Of a stretch of 64,000 nucleotides of DNA, positions 11,591 to 25,046 are shown one piece after another. Location: positions 10,850,001-10,914,000 of the forward strand of contig JBHGNT010000004.1 in the NCBI GenBank assembly GCA_043228905.1. The letters run 5' to 3'. Under the pieces are notes generated by a model. It was not told the origin of the DNA. It made no database searches and was given only the letters and a program-made list of their open reading frames with translations. The position numbers and the translations under genes are program-made. Position 1 is the stretch's first letter, and each line of letters opens with the position of its first letter. Source of the stretch: Azolla caroliniana (Eukaryota; Polypodiophyta).

Positions 11591-12452
11591 TGTTACGAAG
11601 GCGCTACGGCTCTTCTGTGTGCACAACGGATCGTGATGTGTTGGGTCGTTAGGTGTTGTTAGAGACATAAACTAATGTAAGCGTGAGATAAGGATAGAAA
11701 ATAGATGAATAGATAGAAAGGACAGAGATAAAGAATGGTGCCGATCCACCTGACCGCCCCCGAGCGAAGGGATCGAGACGGACTCGAGCCTCGATCAACG
11801 TCCCATACCACCGTCGTGGCGTCGAGTCGTACCTGGTGCTGGCGCACTCGCTACAAGAGTTGACCCACCACAAGACAGAGTCTCGACGTAGTCAACAAGA
11901 TGATCAAATGAGGGTAGCTAGTCCTCTTATTTATAGCGATACCCAAGGCCCCCAAGCAAGTTCACACTTGGCCTAATGGGTTGTCTCAATCCCGAGGATT
12001 AAAAGTAATCCTCCCCTTCTTTACACTCTCGTTTAACCCTCACACTTATCCACGTGTATAGAATACTACGGTAAATTCTCACCACGACATATTATATGGT
12101 CATGCCCGTAACAGGTGTGCTCAAGACAGAAAGGAAAGGGAAAGAGACTTACCTTTGCACAGTCCAAAAGCTTCTACTTCATTACACGCAGAGCTCAACT
12201 CGCTCTCGTCTGTTTTCTGTTTTCTGTTCTTACAACTCTCTGCACTACTCTCACTCTTACTCTTCTACTTACTTTTTACCTAAGTTATAAGTGACTTATA
12301 TATGTAGCTAATTAGCTACCAGTAGCTAAATAGTTGTGCATAGCTAAATAGTTGTTTCACCTTTATGTCCACTAGTAGCTAATTAGCTAATAGCTACTAT
12401 AGCTTATTTCTCAATAAGCATCACATACGTTTGTTGAGCTTGCTTCTCAACA
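11591..12452 (-). repeat. 5' LTR of copia C, split by a solo gypsy LTR
   Basis: It begins TGTTACGAAGG beside the primer-binding site and ends GCTTCTCAACA. After removing 11657-12113 and one TSD copy it is about 400 bp. The part near the end carries short repeats of TAGCTAATTAGCTA type (12300-12410). Confidence 0.8.
11657..12113 (-). mobile_element. Solo LTR of gypsy family G, inserted in the LTR of C
   Basis: It is the reverse complement of the G LTRs at 30370 and 48306. On the + strand it runs from TGTTAGAGACATA to GCCCGTAACA. The duplicated target is GGTGT at 11652-11656 and 12114-12118. No internal region is left, as expected after LTR-LTR recombination. Confidence 0.93.
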
Positions 12453-13484
12453 CTTACATTATCTCATATTTGGATACAAACAAATCTATCTTACACACAT
12501 ATGTGTAAGTTCATATATGCCTATTCTCTCACACGTACAAATTGTATACATTTGATATAAGCGCATTGAAGCTTGGAAAGTCTTGTTCACATGAGAGTAC
12601 TTGTGGGAGAGCTGATTTAACTTCTCAAAGGAGATCAAGTGTGAAACCTGAGGTTCTCAAAGAAATATTGTTCCTATCCTCTCTAGTTCAATTCCTATGT
12701 GGTTCCACTTACGTTTCACAAGCACACAAGTTACTTTTGTGACAACATGAGATATGATCAAGGTAGCACTTAAAATGGAATAGTAAGGCTCTAGCTTTAA
12801 ATTTGTAGAGAAAGTGAAGGCTTGAATAAAGAAAGAGAGAGAAAAATTAAGCGCTACCTCAAAGTTGAAAAAGTGAAGAAGAAGTTCAAAAGAACCGTAA
12901 ACGTGGCTGACTTCTATAGACTTTACATTGTATGTAGTATGTACATATATATATATATATATAGACCCTTTCACATTTTAGTAGCCAATAAGTTATTGTC
13001 CCTCGCCCCTTTTTCTTGCCTCTCTAGACTTGTCTTTTTTGGTACCAATTGTCAACTTGATGTTATTGGGAAGGCATGGAAACTCGACATATTGCATAAG
13101 CAGCAATTTTTTAAAAGAGGAACATGGGAATGTGTGCAAATGGAGTGGCTTCATTCCATGTACTTAGTCATGAAAACCAAAAAGGATAGGTGCCCTCCTC
13201 AATACACGATGACTACTGAACGAGGGATTGATTATTATTCATGGGAGTTGTTTTATTGGGGGAACAAAAAATACCCATTGAGCGACCACCTGAGTGATAG
13301 ATGAAACTCAATTGAAGGGGGAACACATTTGTCATGAACCATGATATATATATATATAATGTAAAATGTTTGGGTCGGTGTGTGTTGCGTTGTCCATGTC
13401 AGCAGCGGGCGGGGTTTCGGTTGGTCCACGCCGGCAGGCAGACGCCCCCCCCCCTCCTTGCTGGCAGGCAGGACTGAGGAACTC

Positions 13485-13535
<51 letters not shown>

Positions 13536-13817
13536 CGCTATGATGGATCGCTTTTGGCATGCGTTTGGCCTCCTCCTCCTATTCATGTCGCACGGCTATT
13601 GGTCCACGTCGTCCTCCGTCTCCCTACCTATCTCCATTTCCATCTCTCGCCCCTGCTCAGGCACCCTCTTTTTCTAAACCCTTTCGCTTCTTCTTCTTCT
13701 TCTTCTTCTTCTTCTTCTCTTTCTCTGCTCATATTCATTCATTCTTCAGATTCTTTCTGCCTGCTGTGCTGTGCTGTGCTGTCTTTTAACCCCAACTAAC
13801 TAACTAACTCTCTTTAT
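12453..13817 (+). promoter_or_regulatory. PHYC upstream region and 5' UTR, with microsatellites
   Basis: No convincing gene is seen here. It holds a (TA)n run at about 12941-12962, another at 13345-13358, and a long (GA)n tract at about 13488-13532. A CT/TTC-rich stretch at about 13690-13730 leads to the PHYC ATG. The last 140 bases are pyrimidine-rich with GCTGT and AACT repeats and read like a 5' UTR. The transcription start cannot be placed from sequence. The (GA)n tract lies about 290 bp before the ATG and could affect promoter behaviour; this is inference. Confidence 0.4.
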
Positions 13818-16800
13818 ATGTCTTCTTCTTCCTCCTCTGCTGTCCCGGAGGAGGAGGGGCCGCCGCCACCGCCACCGCCAAGCTCTTCTGCTCCTCCTTC
13901 ACATCTTCTAAGGTCAAAATACAAGCACAACGTCATCATAGCACAAACCAAAGCCGATGCTCACTTACATGCAAGCTTTGAACTGTCTCAATCAGATAGA
14001 GGAGAAGGAGAGGGAGAAGGGGAGAATTCGTTCGACTACATGAGGTCCATCAAGGACATCCGACGAACCTCAGCTGTGGTACCCAGTCACACCGTGACCG
14101 ACTACCTTCAAAGAATGCAAAGAGGTGGCCTCATCCAACCTTTCGGGTGTATGCTTGCCCTTGAGGAAGGAAGCTTCCGCATACTAGCATACAGCGAGAA
14201 CGCTGCTGAGATGCTTGGCCTTGGCCCTGGCCCGCATGCTGTACCCAACCTCAACCCGAGCCTCCTCAGCGTAGGCGTAGGCGCTGATGCACGCACCCTT
14301 TTCACTCCTTCCACTTGGCCTGCCCTCGAGAAAATGATGGGCACAGTCGATGTTTCTATGCTCAATGCGGTTGTTGTCCATACTCGAAGCTCAGGTAAAA
14401 CTTTCAATGCCATTGCTCATCGAATCGATGTAGGTTTAATTATCGATTTCGAGCCTGTGAGGCCTTCTGAGATATCTGCACCTGGTGCCCTTCAATCGCA
14501 CAAACTCGCCTCTAAAGCCATATCCAGGCTTCAATCTATACCTGTGGGAGATATTGATCTCTTATGTGATACTGTTGTGGAAGAAGTTAGAGAGCTTACT
14601 GGCTATGATCGAGTCATGGCTTATATTTTCCACAAAGATGAGCACGGTGAAGTCGTGGCCGAGATTCGTCGGGCTGATTTGGAACCTTATCTTGGTCTAC
14701 ATTATCCTTCCACAGATATACCACAAGCTTCTCGCTTCCTTTTCATGAAGAACAGGGTGAGAATGATATGTGATTGCAGAGCACCACCTGTAAGGGTCAT
14801 TCAAGATAAAGGATTGAATCAACCTTTGAGTTTGGCGGGCTCTACCTTACGAGCTCCTCATGGTTGTCATAGCCAGTATATGATGAATATGGGCTCTATA
14901 GCTTCATTAGTAATGGCTGTTGTGGTGAATAATAATGATAATGATGCTAGAGATCAAGCTTTGCATCCAACCAAAACAAAGAGGCTTTGGGGACTCGTGG
15001 TATGTCACCATACCACACCGAGGGCCGTTCCATTTGCCATTAGATCAGCTTGCGAATTCTTGATGCAAGTTTTCGGGCTTCAGCTGAATATGGAACTAGA
15101 ACTCGCTGCTCAAGTGAGAGAAAAACATGTACTGAGAACTCAAACCCTTCTGTGTGATATGCTTCTGAGGGATGCACCGATTGGGATTGTTTCCGAGTCT
15201 CCGAACATCATGGACCTTGTGAAATGTGACGGAGCTGCATTGTACTATGGGAAGAAATTCTGGCTGCTGGGCATAACTCCTACAGAGACTCAGATCAAAG
15301 ATCTTGCTGAGTGGCTTTTAGATGTCCATAAAGACTCCACTGGATTGAGTACTGATTGTCTCGCCGATGCTGGATACCCAGATGCTTCTGGCTTAGGAGA
15401 TGAAATATGTGGCATGGCTGCTGCGAAAGTCACGGCAAAAGATTTCTTATTTTGGTTTAGGTCTCATACTGCAAAGGAAATCAAATGGGGTGGGGCACGG
15501 CATGACCCCGATGAACGGGATGATGGAAGGAAAATGCATCCTAGGTCTTCTTTTAAGGCGTTCTTAGAGGTGGTAAAAAAGAGGAGCTTACCATGGGAGG
15601 ACATGGAGATGGATGCCATTCATTCTTTGCAGTTGATCCTTCGAGGGTCATTTCAAGATATAGACGATAGTGGCACCAAAACAACGATCCATTCACGCCT
15701 TAATGAGCTTAAGCTTCATGGGATGGATGAATTAAGCACAGTTGCTAATGAAATGGTGCGACTCATAGAAACTGCCACAGCACCCATATTTGCAGTAGAT
15801 GCGAGTGGATTTGTCAATGGATGGAATGCCAAAGTTTCAGAGCTAACAGGTCTCTCTGTGATAGAAGCTATGAGCAGGTCTCTGATTAGGGATGTGGTAG
15901 AAGTTTCGTCCATGGAAACTGTGGAGAGGGTGCTTGCCCTTGCTTTGCAAGGTCAGTTTTATTCTTTTTGAATAATGTTGGATTTTGCTTGAATTTATGT
16001 TTCATGAACCTCTTTTTTCTCTACACGTTCTTTATCTGAAGTATTCTATCATTTGGTGTCTTGATGACACTAATTTTATCATCAACATGTTCCTTGTATG
16101 AAATATGTGATTTTCGGTGTTTGATTAAATGCTCATTACATGAAATAATATTGTTAGCTGTTCGAGGCTTGATTACACTTTTTGATGTTTATTCCTGGTT
16201 CCAATTTTGATTGCAGGACAGGAGGAACAGAATGTAGAGCTCAAGTTGAAGACTTACGGAGACCAAGCTCAGAAGGGTCCAGTGATTCTGATTGTGAATG
16301 CATGCTCAAGCAGGGATTTTACAGATAATGTGGTCGGAGTATGCTTTGTTGGGCAAGATGTGACAGGGCAGAAAGTGGTGATGGACAAGTTTACACGGAT
16401 CCAAGGCGACTATAGGTCAATTGTGCAGAATCCTAACCCATTGATACCACCCATATTTGGAGCCGATGAGTTTGGATATTGTTCTGAATGGAATTCAGCT
16501 ATGGAAAAATTATCTGGTTGGATTAGGGAGGATGTTATAGGGAAGACGCTTATTGGAGAAGTGTTTGGGTCTGAATTAGCCTGTTGTAAGCTTAGAGGAC
16601 AAGATTCTCTAACTAAATTTATGATCATTTTGAACACTGCAATGAGTGGCAAAGATTCCGATCGTTTTCCATTCGGCTTTTTTGACCACAATGGCAAATA
16701 TGTGGAGGCACTTTTGATTGCAAACAAGAGAACAGATAGTGATGGTGTCATAACTGGAGTATTTTGTTTCCTTCACATAGCTAGTCCAGAGTTACAGCAA

Positions 16801-19800
16801 GCATTACATTTTCAAAGGTGTTCAGCAAGGACAGCTTTAGATCGATTGAAAGAAGTTGCCTACATGAAACAAGAAATTCGGAATCCTCTGAATGGAATCA
16901 TTTTCACACGGAAACTGTTGGAAGGGACTAATCTTAATAATGAACAGAAGGGAATCTTGGAGACGAGTGCTTTATGTGAGCGGCAACTACAGAACATATT
17001 AGATGAGGAAAATTTTGAAAAGCTTGATCAAGGGTATGTACTGCCTTCCCAACTTTTTGCATCTTGATAACCTCAATGTGCTATCAACTTGTTCTGTCCT
17101 CTTAACTGTGTCTTTTTTCAATGGTATGTATTGTCTTCCCAACTTTTTGCATCTTCACTGCGTCTTTGTGTCTTGATAACCTCAATGAGTTATCAACTTG
17201 TTCTGCCCTCTTAATTGTGTCTTTTTAACACTCCTCATATGCTGATTCAATCACTACTTAGTTCTTTGCTTTTCATGTTTCATCCTCACGCACTTTCTTA
17301 AGATTCTGTTTGAAAACTTCTATTTAAAGCATGTATACAAATGAAAGAAAAATATTTCTTCATTGGATGTATCTCATGCCACACTTTTTCCTTAAATCAA
17401 GTATTTGTGTTCACCAATTCAACATCATCTCTCTTCCTTGAGTAGTCCAGGCATCCAATCTGGACGTAGCCTTAGACATGTGGGAAATAACCATGTTCCA
17501 TTAAACCCTTCAGCATAAGTTATTTCAGGCTCTGACGTATTTGTAGTAACTAGAGAAAATAAAACTTGATTTCTGTGTGAATGTTTAATCAAATAAAAAA
17601 AATCATTAAGGATAGTTTAGCATGGTACTGGTTTTCCCTAATCATATGAGACTGAATTCATTCTTCTTATATTGTCATGTTACTTCACAGCACCCTTAAA
17701 AATGTGTATGTGCCAGTAATAATCTCTTTTCATGCACATCATGCATGGATGTCATAAAATAATTACTCTACAAGAAAACAATGACTTATACAAGAAAATA
17801 GTGACTCGTAATTTTACATCAGTGCTGAACATGAATGCATGCAAGCTCCTTGGGCAGATTTTTTGCCTCCATAAATTTGATTAATAATGTGGGATATATT
17901 GTTATAATGCTGTCGTTGTCTTATGCAGGAATATCGAGCTAGAAACATTGGAGTTTACAATGTGTGCTGTGATGGACGCAGTTATCAGCCAAGGGATGAT
18001 AATATCCAGAGAGAAGGGATTGCAGCTTATACAAGAAACTCAGTCGGAGATAAAAAGCATTCGACTCTTTGGAGATCAATATCGTCTTCAGCAAGTGCTG
18101 GCTGATTTCCTTACAACCGCAATGAGGTTCACATCATCGTCAGATGGTTGGGTCAGCATCGATGTTGGGTCTACAATTAAAGAAATCAAAGATGAACTTC
18201 ATCTAGTGCACTTTGAATTTAGGTAAGCCCTCATGACACATACTACTATTTTATGCATGTGGGCACGGCTGCACAGCATATGTGTCTTGAATGTTCAGAT
18301 CTTGATAGACAATCATCAAATATAATTGAGGTGATTATAAAAACATTTCTGAACTAGTACGTGGTCTAAAATTTTGTGTTTGAGATGGCCCATGACATCA
18401 GCAATGAAAAGATCAAACTATTTCTTCATGTTTTTAATGTAAGCATAGCCATGCCAATTGACATCAGATCACTCAATGAGATATGCAACAGGCTGACATG
18501 TGCCAATGTAGTCAAACATTATATTTCTATGTTCCTGTAATCTTGAGTGTGTACGATGACGAAGAACTATAAAGACAATTATGATAGTAGACACCATAAA
18601 TAAACCTTTTCCCTTGGTAATCCCTTCCATGTATTTGCTAGGATATAAGCCTCCCAATGTGTCTAGGTTCATGTTCTCTGACAAGAAGGATGTCACACCT
18701 CATCAACAGTACAATTTCAAGATAATTAATAACTATGTGAATGACTAGATTGAATTCTTACATGATCCTCAAATGTTGGTATATGAGCAATCAATGCCAC
18801 ACTAGATGTGAATTCAAATCGTTTATGTCTATGACCTCCACGATCATACAGTAACAGTAATGACTGATCTTCTAATAATTGTACTCAAGGCTTATTTATA
18901 TAGCTATCAATAATACAGCTTGTGCATACCCTAAAGCAATAAATGTAAAAGAAAGAAAGAAATATTAGTGTTTACTAGAGACCAATGAGACAAATCATGA
19001 TTACAAATATGGGTGAATTCATGTTATACATACTGAAAAATAATAATAGCTCTAGGCTTCCTAAAAGTTCATGATAATGATCTTAATGCATGTGGTGGAA
19101 TGCTTCTAGAGATGGTTTAAGCATGAAATGCATAACTAATATGTATTGCTTGAGTAATGATGATGGGGGACCTGGATCCCATATGGCTGCACTGTATTTG
19201 AGGGGAGGGGTGCCCGGTATGTGTCAAATACCCTTACTTCGGTGTGAGGCTCTTGGAAATATGGCTGGTGGCATTGTTGTTTTAGCATGGCAGAAGCTGC
19301 ATAGCCTCGAGTGAGACCATCCTTGGCAGCTTGAATAATGGTAATAATTGAAAAATGAGAAGGCACATCTGTTCAGTAATATACATTGGTATGTCACAAC
19401 AGGAGGGAGAAAATACAGAGATCGCTAATATTTACATGAGGAGAAAGTTCCTCTTTATAAAGGCCAAGATCTGGCTGTTGGGCTAACTAGCTGTTGGAGC
19501 TAACTAGCCGTTGGGCTAGCCGTTATGACTTTTAATCATTCTCAACACTCCCCCTCAAGATGGGCAAAAAATATCCACAAAGCCCATCTTGTCACACAAT
19601 CTAGTAAGATTTACTGGCCCAAGTCCCTTTGTAAGCCAATCTGCTACTTGATGTTCAGCAGAAACATGACTCAATTTTAATATTCCATTATCAAGCTTCT
19701 CCGTGATAAAGAATCTGTCGATTTTGATGTGCTTGGTCCTATCATGCTGTACCAGATTGTTGGCAATGCTGATTGCTGACTTATTGTCATACCACAGCAT

Positions 19801-22800
19801 CATCTGATTTTTTTGATTCACCTTTAGTTCTACTAGGAGAGTTCTCAGCCATAACATCTCCACAACTCCTACAACAATAGCTCTATACTCTGCTTCGGCT
19901 GTTGACCTTGCTACTACTGACTGTTTCTTACTCTTCCAAGAGACCAGATTGCCCCCAACAAACATGCAGTATCCAGATGTGGATTTCCTATCATCAGCAC
20001 AACTGGCCCAATCAGAACCACAATAGCCCTCAATGTTAAAATGACCATGTTTTCTAAAGGTCAATCCCTTCCCCGGGGCACCTTTGAGATATCTCAGAAT
20101 ATGGTACATTGCATCCATATGATCTTTCCTCAGATCATGCATGTAGCAACTTACCACACTTACCGCAAGTGAAATATCTGGACAGGTGTGAGTCAAATAA
20201 ATCAGCCAACCTACCAATCTTTGATACCTTTCACAATCAACTTTCTCTCCTGCAAGTTCAATTAGCTTGATCTTTTGGTTGATTGGAGAAGCTACGGGCC
20301 TACAACCCAACATTCCAGTTTCTGTGATAAGATCTAATACATATTTTTGTTGAGATAGAAAAACTCCTTTTGCTCCACGAGCTACCTCAATTCCAAGAAA
20401 GTATCGTAGCAATCCTAGATCCTTCACATCAAACTCTTTACTCAATTTCACCTTCAATTGCGCAATTTCTTCTTCATCGTTACCTGTGATAATTATATCA
20501 TCCACATACACAACAAGTAATGTAGTATGCTCCTTGTGTTGTTGAAAAAACACTGTATGGTCTGCATTCGTCTGTTGGTATCCCATACCCACCATAGCCC
20601 TTCTTAACTTGTCAAACCAGGCTCGAGGAGATGGATGGCTTTAGTCCATAAAGCGACTTCCTTAGTATGCAAACCTTACCTACTGTTTGAATTGTACCAA
20701 AACCTGGGGGGATATCCATGTATGTACACTTCCTCCATCAACTCTCCATGAAGGAATGCATTTTTTACATCTAATTGATGTAATTTCCAATCCTTATTCA
20801 CTGCTAAGGAAATAAGAGTTCTAACAGTGCAAGTCTCATCGTAGTCAATGCCATATGTCTGACTATATCCTTTAGCCACCAATCGTGCTTGGTATCGATC
20901 TATTTTTCCCTCTGGGGTCTGTTTTATTGTAAACACCCATTTGCACCCAACCGCCTTCTTTCTTGGTGGTAGTGACACAATCTCCCAAGTTTTGTTCTTC
21001 TCAAGAGCTCTGAGTTCTTCTTGCATGTCTGCTTTCCATTTTGGATCTTCTTTAGCAACCTGCCAACACTTGGGTAAAGTGACAAAGTCTAATAATGCAA
21101 TGAATGCTCTATGTGTAGCTGATATGTTAGAATAAGAGATAAACTGAGCAATATCATGAGGAAAACCATAATGATCAGGAGGGACTCCTGCATTATTGCG
21201 AGAGGTCCTCCTAATCTCTATAGGAGTGGAAATCATCACCTGTGATTTCTGGGTTTGGGAGTTCTGTAGGTATTTCAGAAGTCGAGGCAGGTCGGGACAT
21301 GGAACTCCTGACTCAAAACGCCATAAGTGGTATGTCCCATATGTTGGTGGTAAGGTATCAACAACTCCTCATAACTCATTTTAGATCCCCTTACATCTGT
21401 TCCCTCTACCATAGATGCTAATGTTGAATCCAACCCTTCACGATCCAAATACCATAGTCCACTATGCCATGTGCCAGTCCCAAGTGTTCTGACTTGTCCC
21501 TTTCTCCTAGAATATCACCTTGGGAATATCAAAAGAAACAACACATTTTAGTTGGTGTATGGTAGAACTTATGGATAATAGGTTTACTAGGAAAGGAGCA
21601 TGCAACACATTAGACAATGTCATAGAGTCGGTACATTTTACTGTAACTATACCCACTAGAGGTTGTGTTGTACCGTCAGCAATTTGAATGCTTTCTGGCA
21701 TTACTAAGTTAGTATATGAGGAGAATTCACTAGCATTACCCATCACATGCCTAGATGCACCAGAATCAATTATCCATTTTGGTGTAGAGGCAAGAGTATT
21801 TGTGTTGTTAGTACTTGTGGCCGAATAAGCATAGGTGGCAATGTTACCCCTTGACATGAATGAAGTATCATCTGCGGTTCTTTGCTTTCTCCTAGGTATT
21901 TCTAAGAGAGCTTGATCCTCTTCGGTGAACACCACCTTAGTTCCTTCCTCTTCTTTTGCTACCATCAGGTTTGCTTGGTGACCTCCTCTGGCACCTCTTA
22001 GACCCCCTCGACCACGACCTCTAGTTTGTCCACGCCCTCCATATTCTCTCCTTAGATGTTTTAGGGCAAGCATTCTTTAAATGACCAGCTTCACCAAAAT
22101 TGTAGCATTTTCAATTTTCACTTCCGCTTGAATTTGACACCATTAGTGCCGATCGTACCCCTGGAAGTCCAGTCGTGTCAGAGAACAGCTTCATTCTACT
22201 GTCCTCTTGTATCATAGTCGCAATCACCTCATCAAGTGTGGGAATTTCAGCCTTGGCTAGAAGAACTGCCCTTCTTTGATCAAAAGACGGGTTGAGATGT
22301 TTCAAAAATTGCATGGTTCTTCTTTGAGCAGAAACTTCCTTGCTCTTACATTGAGGATCATTGCACAGTCATAGGCGAGAAATGATCATATTCTGCCCAT
22401 AGACGCTCCAGCTCTATGGCATATTCCTAAATCATCCTATCTCTTGCTCGATTTGAAATACTCTCATGTTGTTTCCCCTCCCAGCATACATCTTTTGCAA
22501 TTTCTCCCATATCTACTTCACACTTAAAATTCCATCAACAATTGTGGCGATTGATGGAACCATGGAGTTGAGAAGCCACGTGTACAAAGACATGTGGGTA
22601 GCTCTCCATGCTTTCCATTCATTGCTCATTTTGACATGAGGTTCTTTCTCTTCTCCCGTTAGGTAGCCGTCAAGGCTTCTCCCTGCCAAGGCACCTATAA
22701 TCCGACGCGACCAACTCAAGTATGTGGCTGGTCCATCGAGTTTGAACTCATTTGGGAGGAGTTCAAGTCGGGGTGGTGGTTATGTTCCTGACACACCTCC

Positions 22801-25012
22801 AAATGCTACAATCTCAGCCTGCTTCATGTATTTCACCAATGTTTTCACCTCATCCTTGTTCAATTTTGAGAACACCTCATCCATCTTCTCAACTTAGCCT
22901 TATCTCTGCTCTCCTCTTCTGATTTCTTTTCATAAGTCACCTCTCAATCACATAGCAATGTCATCCCAAAAGGAAAAAATCCCCCTTTCCTCTCTTGGAT
23001 GCTAGGACAGTGCTGTTCCAATCGCTGTCATACCAGCAAAAGGGTGGATTTAGGGTTTTGCAGAGGGCTGATCTAGCAGAGGGGTGGATCTATGCTCTGC
23101 TACCAAATTGAAAAATGAGAAGGCACATCTGTTCAGTAATATACATTGGTATGTCACAACAGGAGGGAGAAAATATAGAGATCGCTAATATTTACATGAA
23201 GAGAAAGTTCCTCTTTATAAAGGCCAAGATCTGGCCGTTGGAGCTAACTAGCCGTTGGGCTAGCCGTTATGACTTTTAATCATTCTCAACAGTAATAGGG
23301 GACCTGGATCCTATATGGCTGCTGCATTGTACCTGAGCTCAGAGGTGACCATGTTGTCAAATACCCTACTTTGATTTGAGGCATTGTTGTCTTAGCATGG
23401 CAGTAGCTACATAGCCTCGAGTGAGTCCATCCTTGACTGCTTGAGTAATGGTAATGAGCTCAGGGCTGCTGCACTGTACATGAGCTCAGGGGTGACCAGG
23501 TGTCAAATACCCTACTTTGGTGTAAGGCTTTCAAAAGTATGCCTTGTGCCATTGTTCTAGCATGCCAAGAACTGCATAGTCTTGAGTGAGTCAATTCTTG
23601 GCAGCTTGGATCATAGAGGAGAGCTCAGTAATGCTTGTAAATGTTTTCCCTGGACACCTTGTTGGGAAATCGATGTGGGTGGATGAAAGAATAACGCCTC
23701 AATCTTTCCTAGGTTTACTCCGAGATCTTTTATAGATACATCCTTTGAAGATTGACTGCAGACTCAAGTACTGTAGTAATATGTAGAAGCCAAAGCCAAT
23801 CAAATCATAACACAATATGGTTAAGAAAGTACGATGATATCATGATACCAGTTGATTTTCTAGTGAAAATAGAGAGCATGATATCTACCATATTGTCAGG
23901 CATACTTGCTAGAAATATCTATCATGAGCTCATGAAAGTAGATTTAAGTGTGGCAGACTACATATTCACTACTGGCCAATATGTTGTGTTCCTGGTTTAC
24001 ATTTGCTAATTGGCTGTAGTTTCTGTACCTAGGCTACACATTCTTATATCCTATGGTATTTTGCATGGAACCTTCAAAAGATATCAATCCTATGATATTT
24101 TAAAATTAATAAAGTGACCATCTGATGGTGATGTGGTTGGCTAAGGGAGATGTTTAATCTTTTGAAGACTTGATGAATCTGAGGATAATTATTTCTATGG
24201 AATGCTTGATGTAAGAAACATCAAGTATCACATACATAGGAAGTTTACAATCTCCAGAAGGGTCTGTGCACTAGTAACAGTCAAAAACTTGGTTAAGAAG
24301 CCATTGATGTCAGATCTTTTTCTGCCATTTCTGAACGGTAGCGAGATTACTTTTGGATTCAAAGATGTGGTAGCTTTCCCAACTGGCATTCGACCAATGT
24401 TCTATGCATTGCTCCAATTATAGTTGGCAGGGCAGCTACGTCTAGTTATTTGAAAGAGCTCAAAAAATTGTTACCTTCATCGTTGTGAGTGAGATATGGG
24501 CAAACTTCTGGCTGGTTGGTCTTGACTATATATAGTGTCTTCAAGAAGAGAGAGAGAGAGACCTAGTACACATAGGTTCATTAAATGTCCTATAGCGTGT
24601 ACCATTTGGAAGTACTTATCAGACATTTGTCAAGTTTTAACCCGTTGTTGTTTGAGACCTCAACAATGGGTTTTTTCTCAATATGTTCAAAATGGTTCAA
24701 ATGATGAGATGGAGATATTGTTCCAATTTTTACGTTATTGGAGTCTACAACACAATTGGAATATGCGTAATGCTTTCATGTTTGATAATAGACAAGGGGT
24801 GAAAGCCTATATAAAGAAGCTGAAAGGTATTCTCATGTGGAATTTTTGGATGTTAGAGCATGTGGGTATCATTTCCTCAAATGCATATTCAGGTTTTTTA
24901 ATAGCATTACAGAATGTCCCTCTCCCTACATAGGCATATGATAGGTAGAGGAGACTAAGAAGTGTTGTAACTAAGTGGATTTTACATACAATTAATATAA
25001 TTGTGTGCTTTT

Positions 25013-25046
<34 letters not shown>

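Larger units (their letters stand above)
10275..12452 (-). mobile_element. Ty1/copia element C, 5' part (LTR, gag, protease start)
   Basis: The 5' LTR is at 11591-12452, the primer-binding site complement at about 11579-11590 (GCTCTGATACCA), and gag lies leftwards. The element is cut at 10275 where copia A is inserted; the rest of C should lie left of the window. Its LTR contains a solo gypsy LTR (11657-12113). The gag is a different family from A, B and D. Confidence 0.85.
19349..23291 (-). mobile_element. Copia element H, antisense in PHYC intron 3, lacking integrase
   Basis: LTRs are 19349-19547 (3') and 23109-23291 (5'); on the + strand they run TGAAAAATGAG...TTCTCAACA. The minus-strand primer-binding site TGGTAGCAGAGC at about 23095-23106 and purine tract TTGAGGGGGAG at 19548-19558 fit an LTR element. 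The interior has gag, protease, RT and RNase H, but no integrase core between protease and RT. It is therefore a defective derivative. LTR lengths differ (199 and 183 bp). Confidence 0.9.
19166..23625 (+). repeat. Three diverged ~165-bp tandem repeats, first and second separated by element H
   Basis: Copies lie at about 19166-19348, 23292-23455 and 23456-23625. Shared blocks include GGGGACCTGGATCC, GGCTGC(TG)CACTGTA, TGTCAAATACCCT, TTTAGCATGGCAG and GCATAGCCTCGAGTGAG. The element inserted at a GTAAT within the repeat: GTAAT lies at 19341-19345, three bases before its left end, and at 23292-23296 directly after its right end. Confidence 0.75.

Noticed and set aside
12822-13304. 160-codon open frame upstream of PHYC
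   Set aside because: It spans a (TA)n run giving an artificial Tyr/Ile repeat, has no recognisable domain and lies in the AT-rich PHYC promoter region.
13380-13799. 139-codon open frame over the (GA)n and (TTC)n tracts before PHYC
   Set aside because: The frame is kept open by simple repeats (Arg-Glu and Ser runs). It overlaps the presumed 5' UTR.
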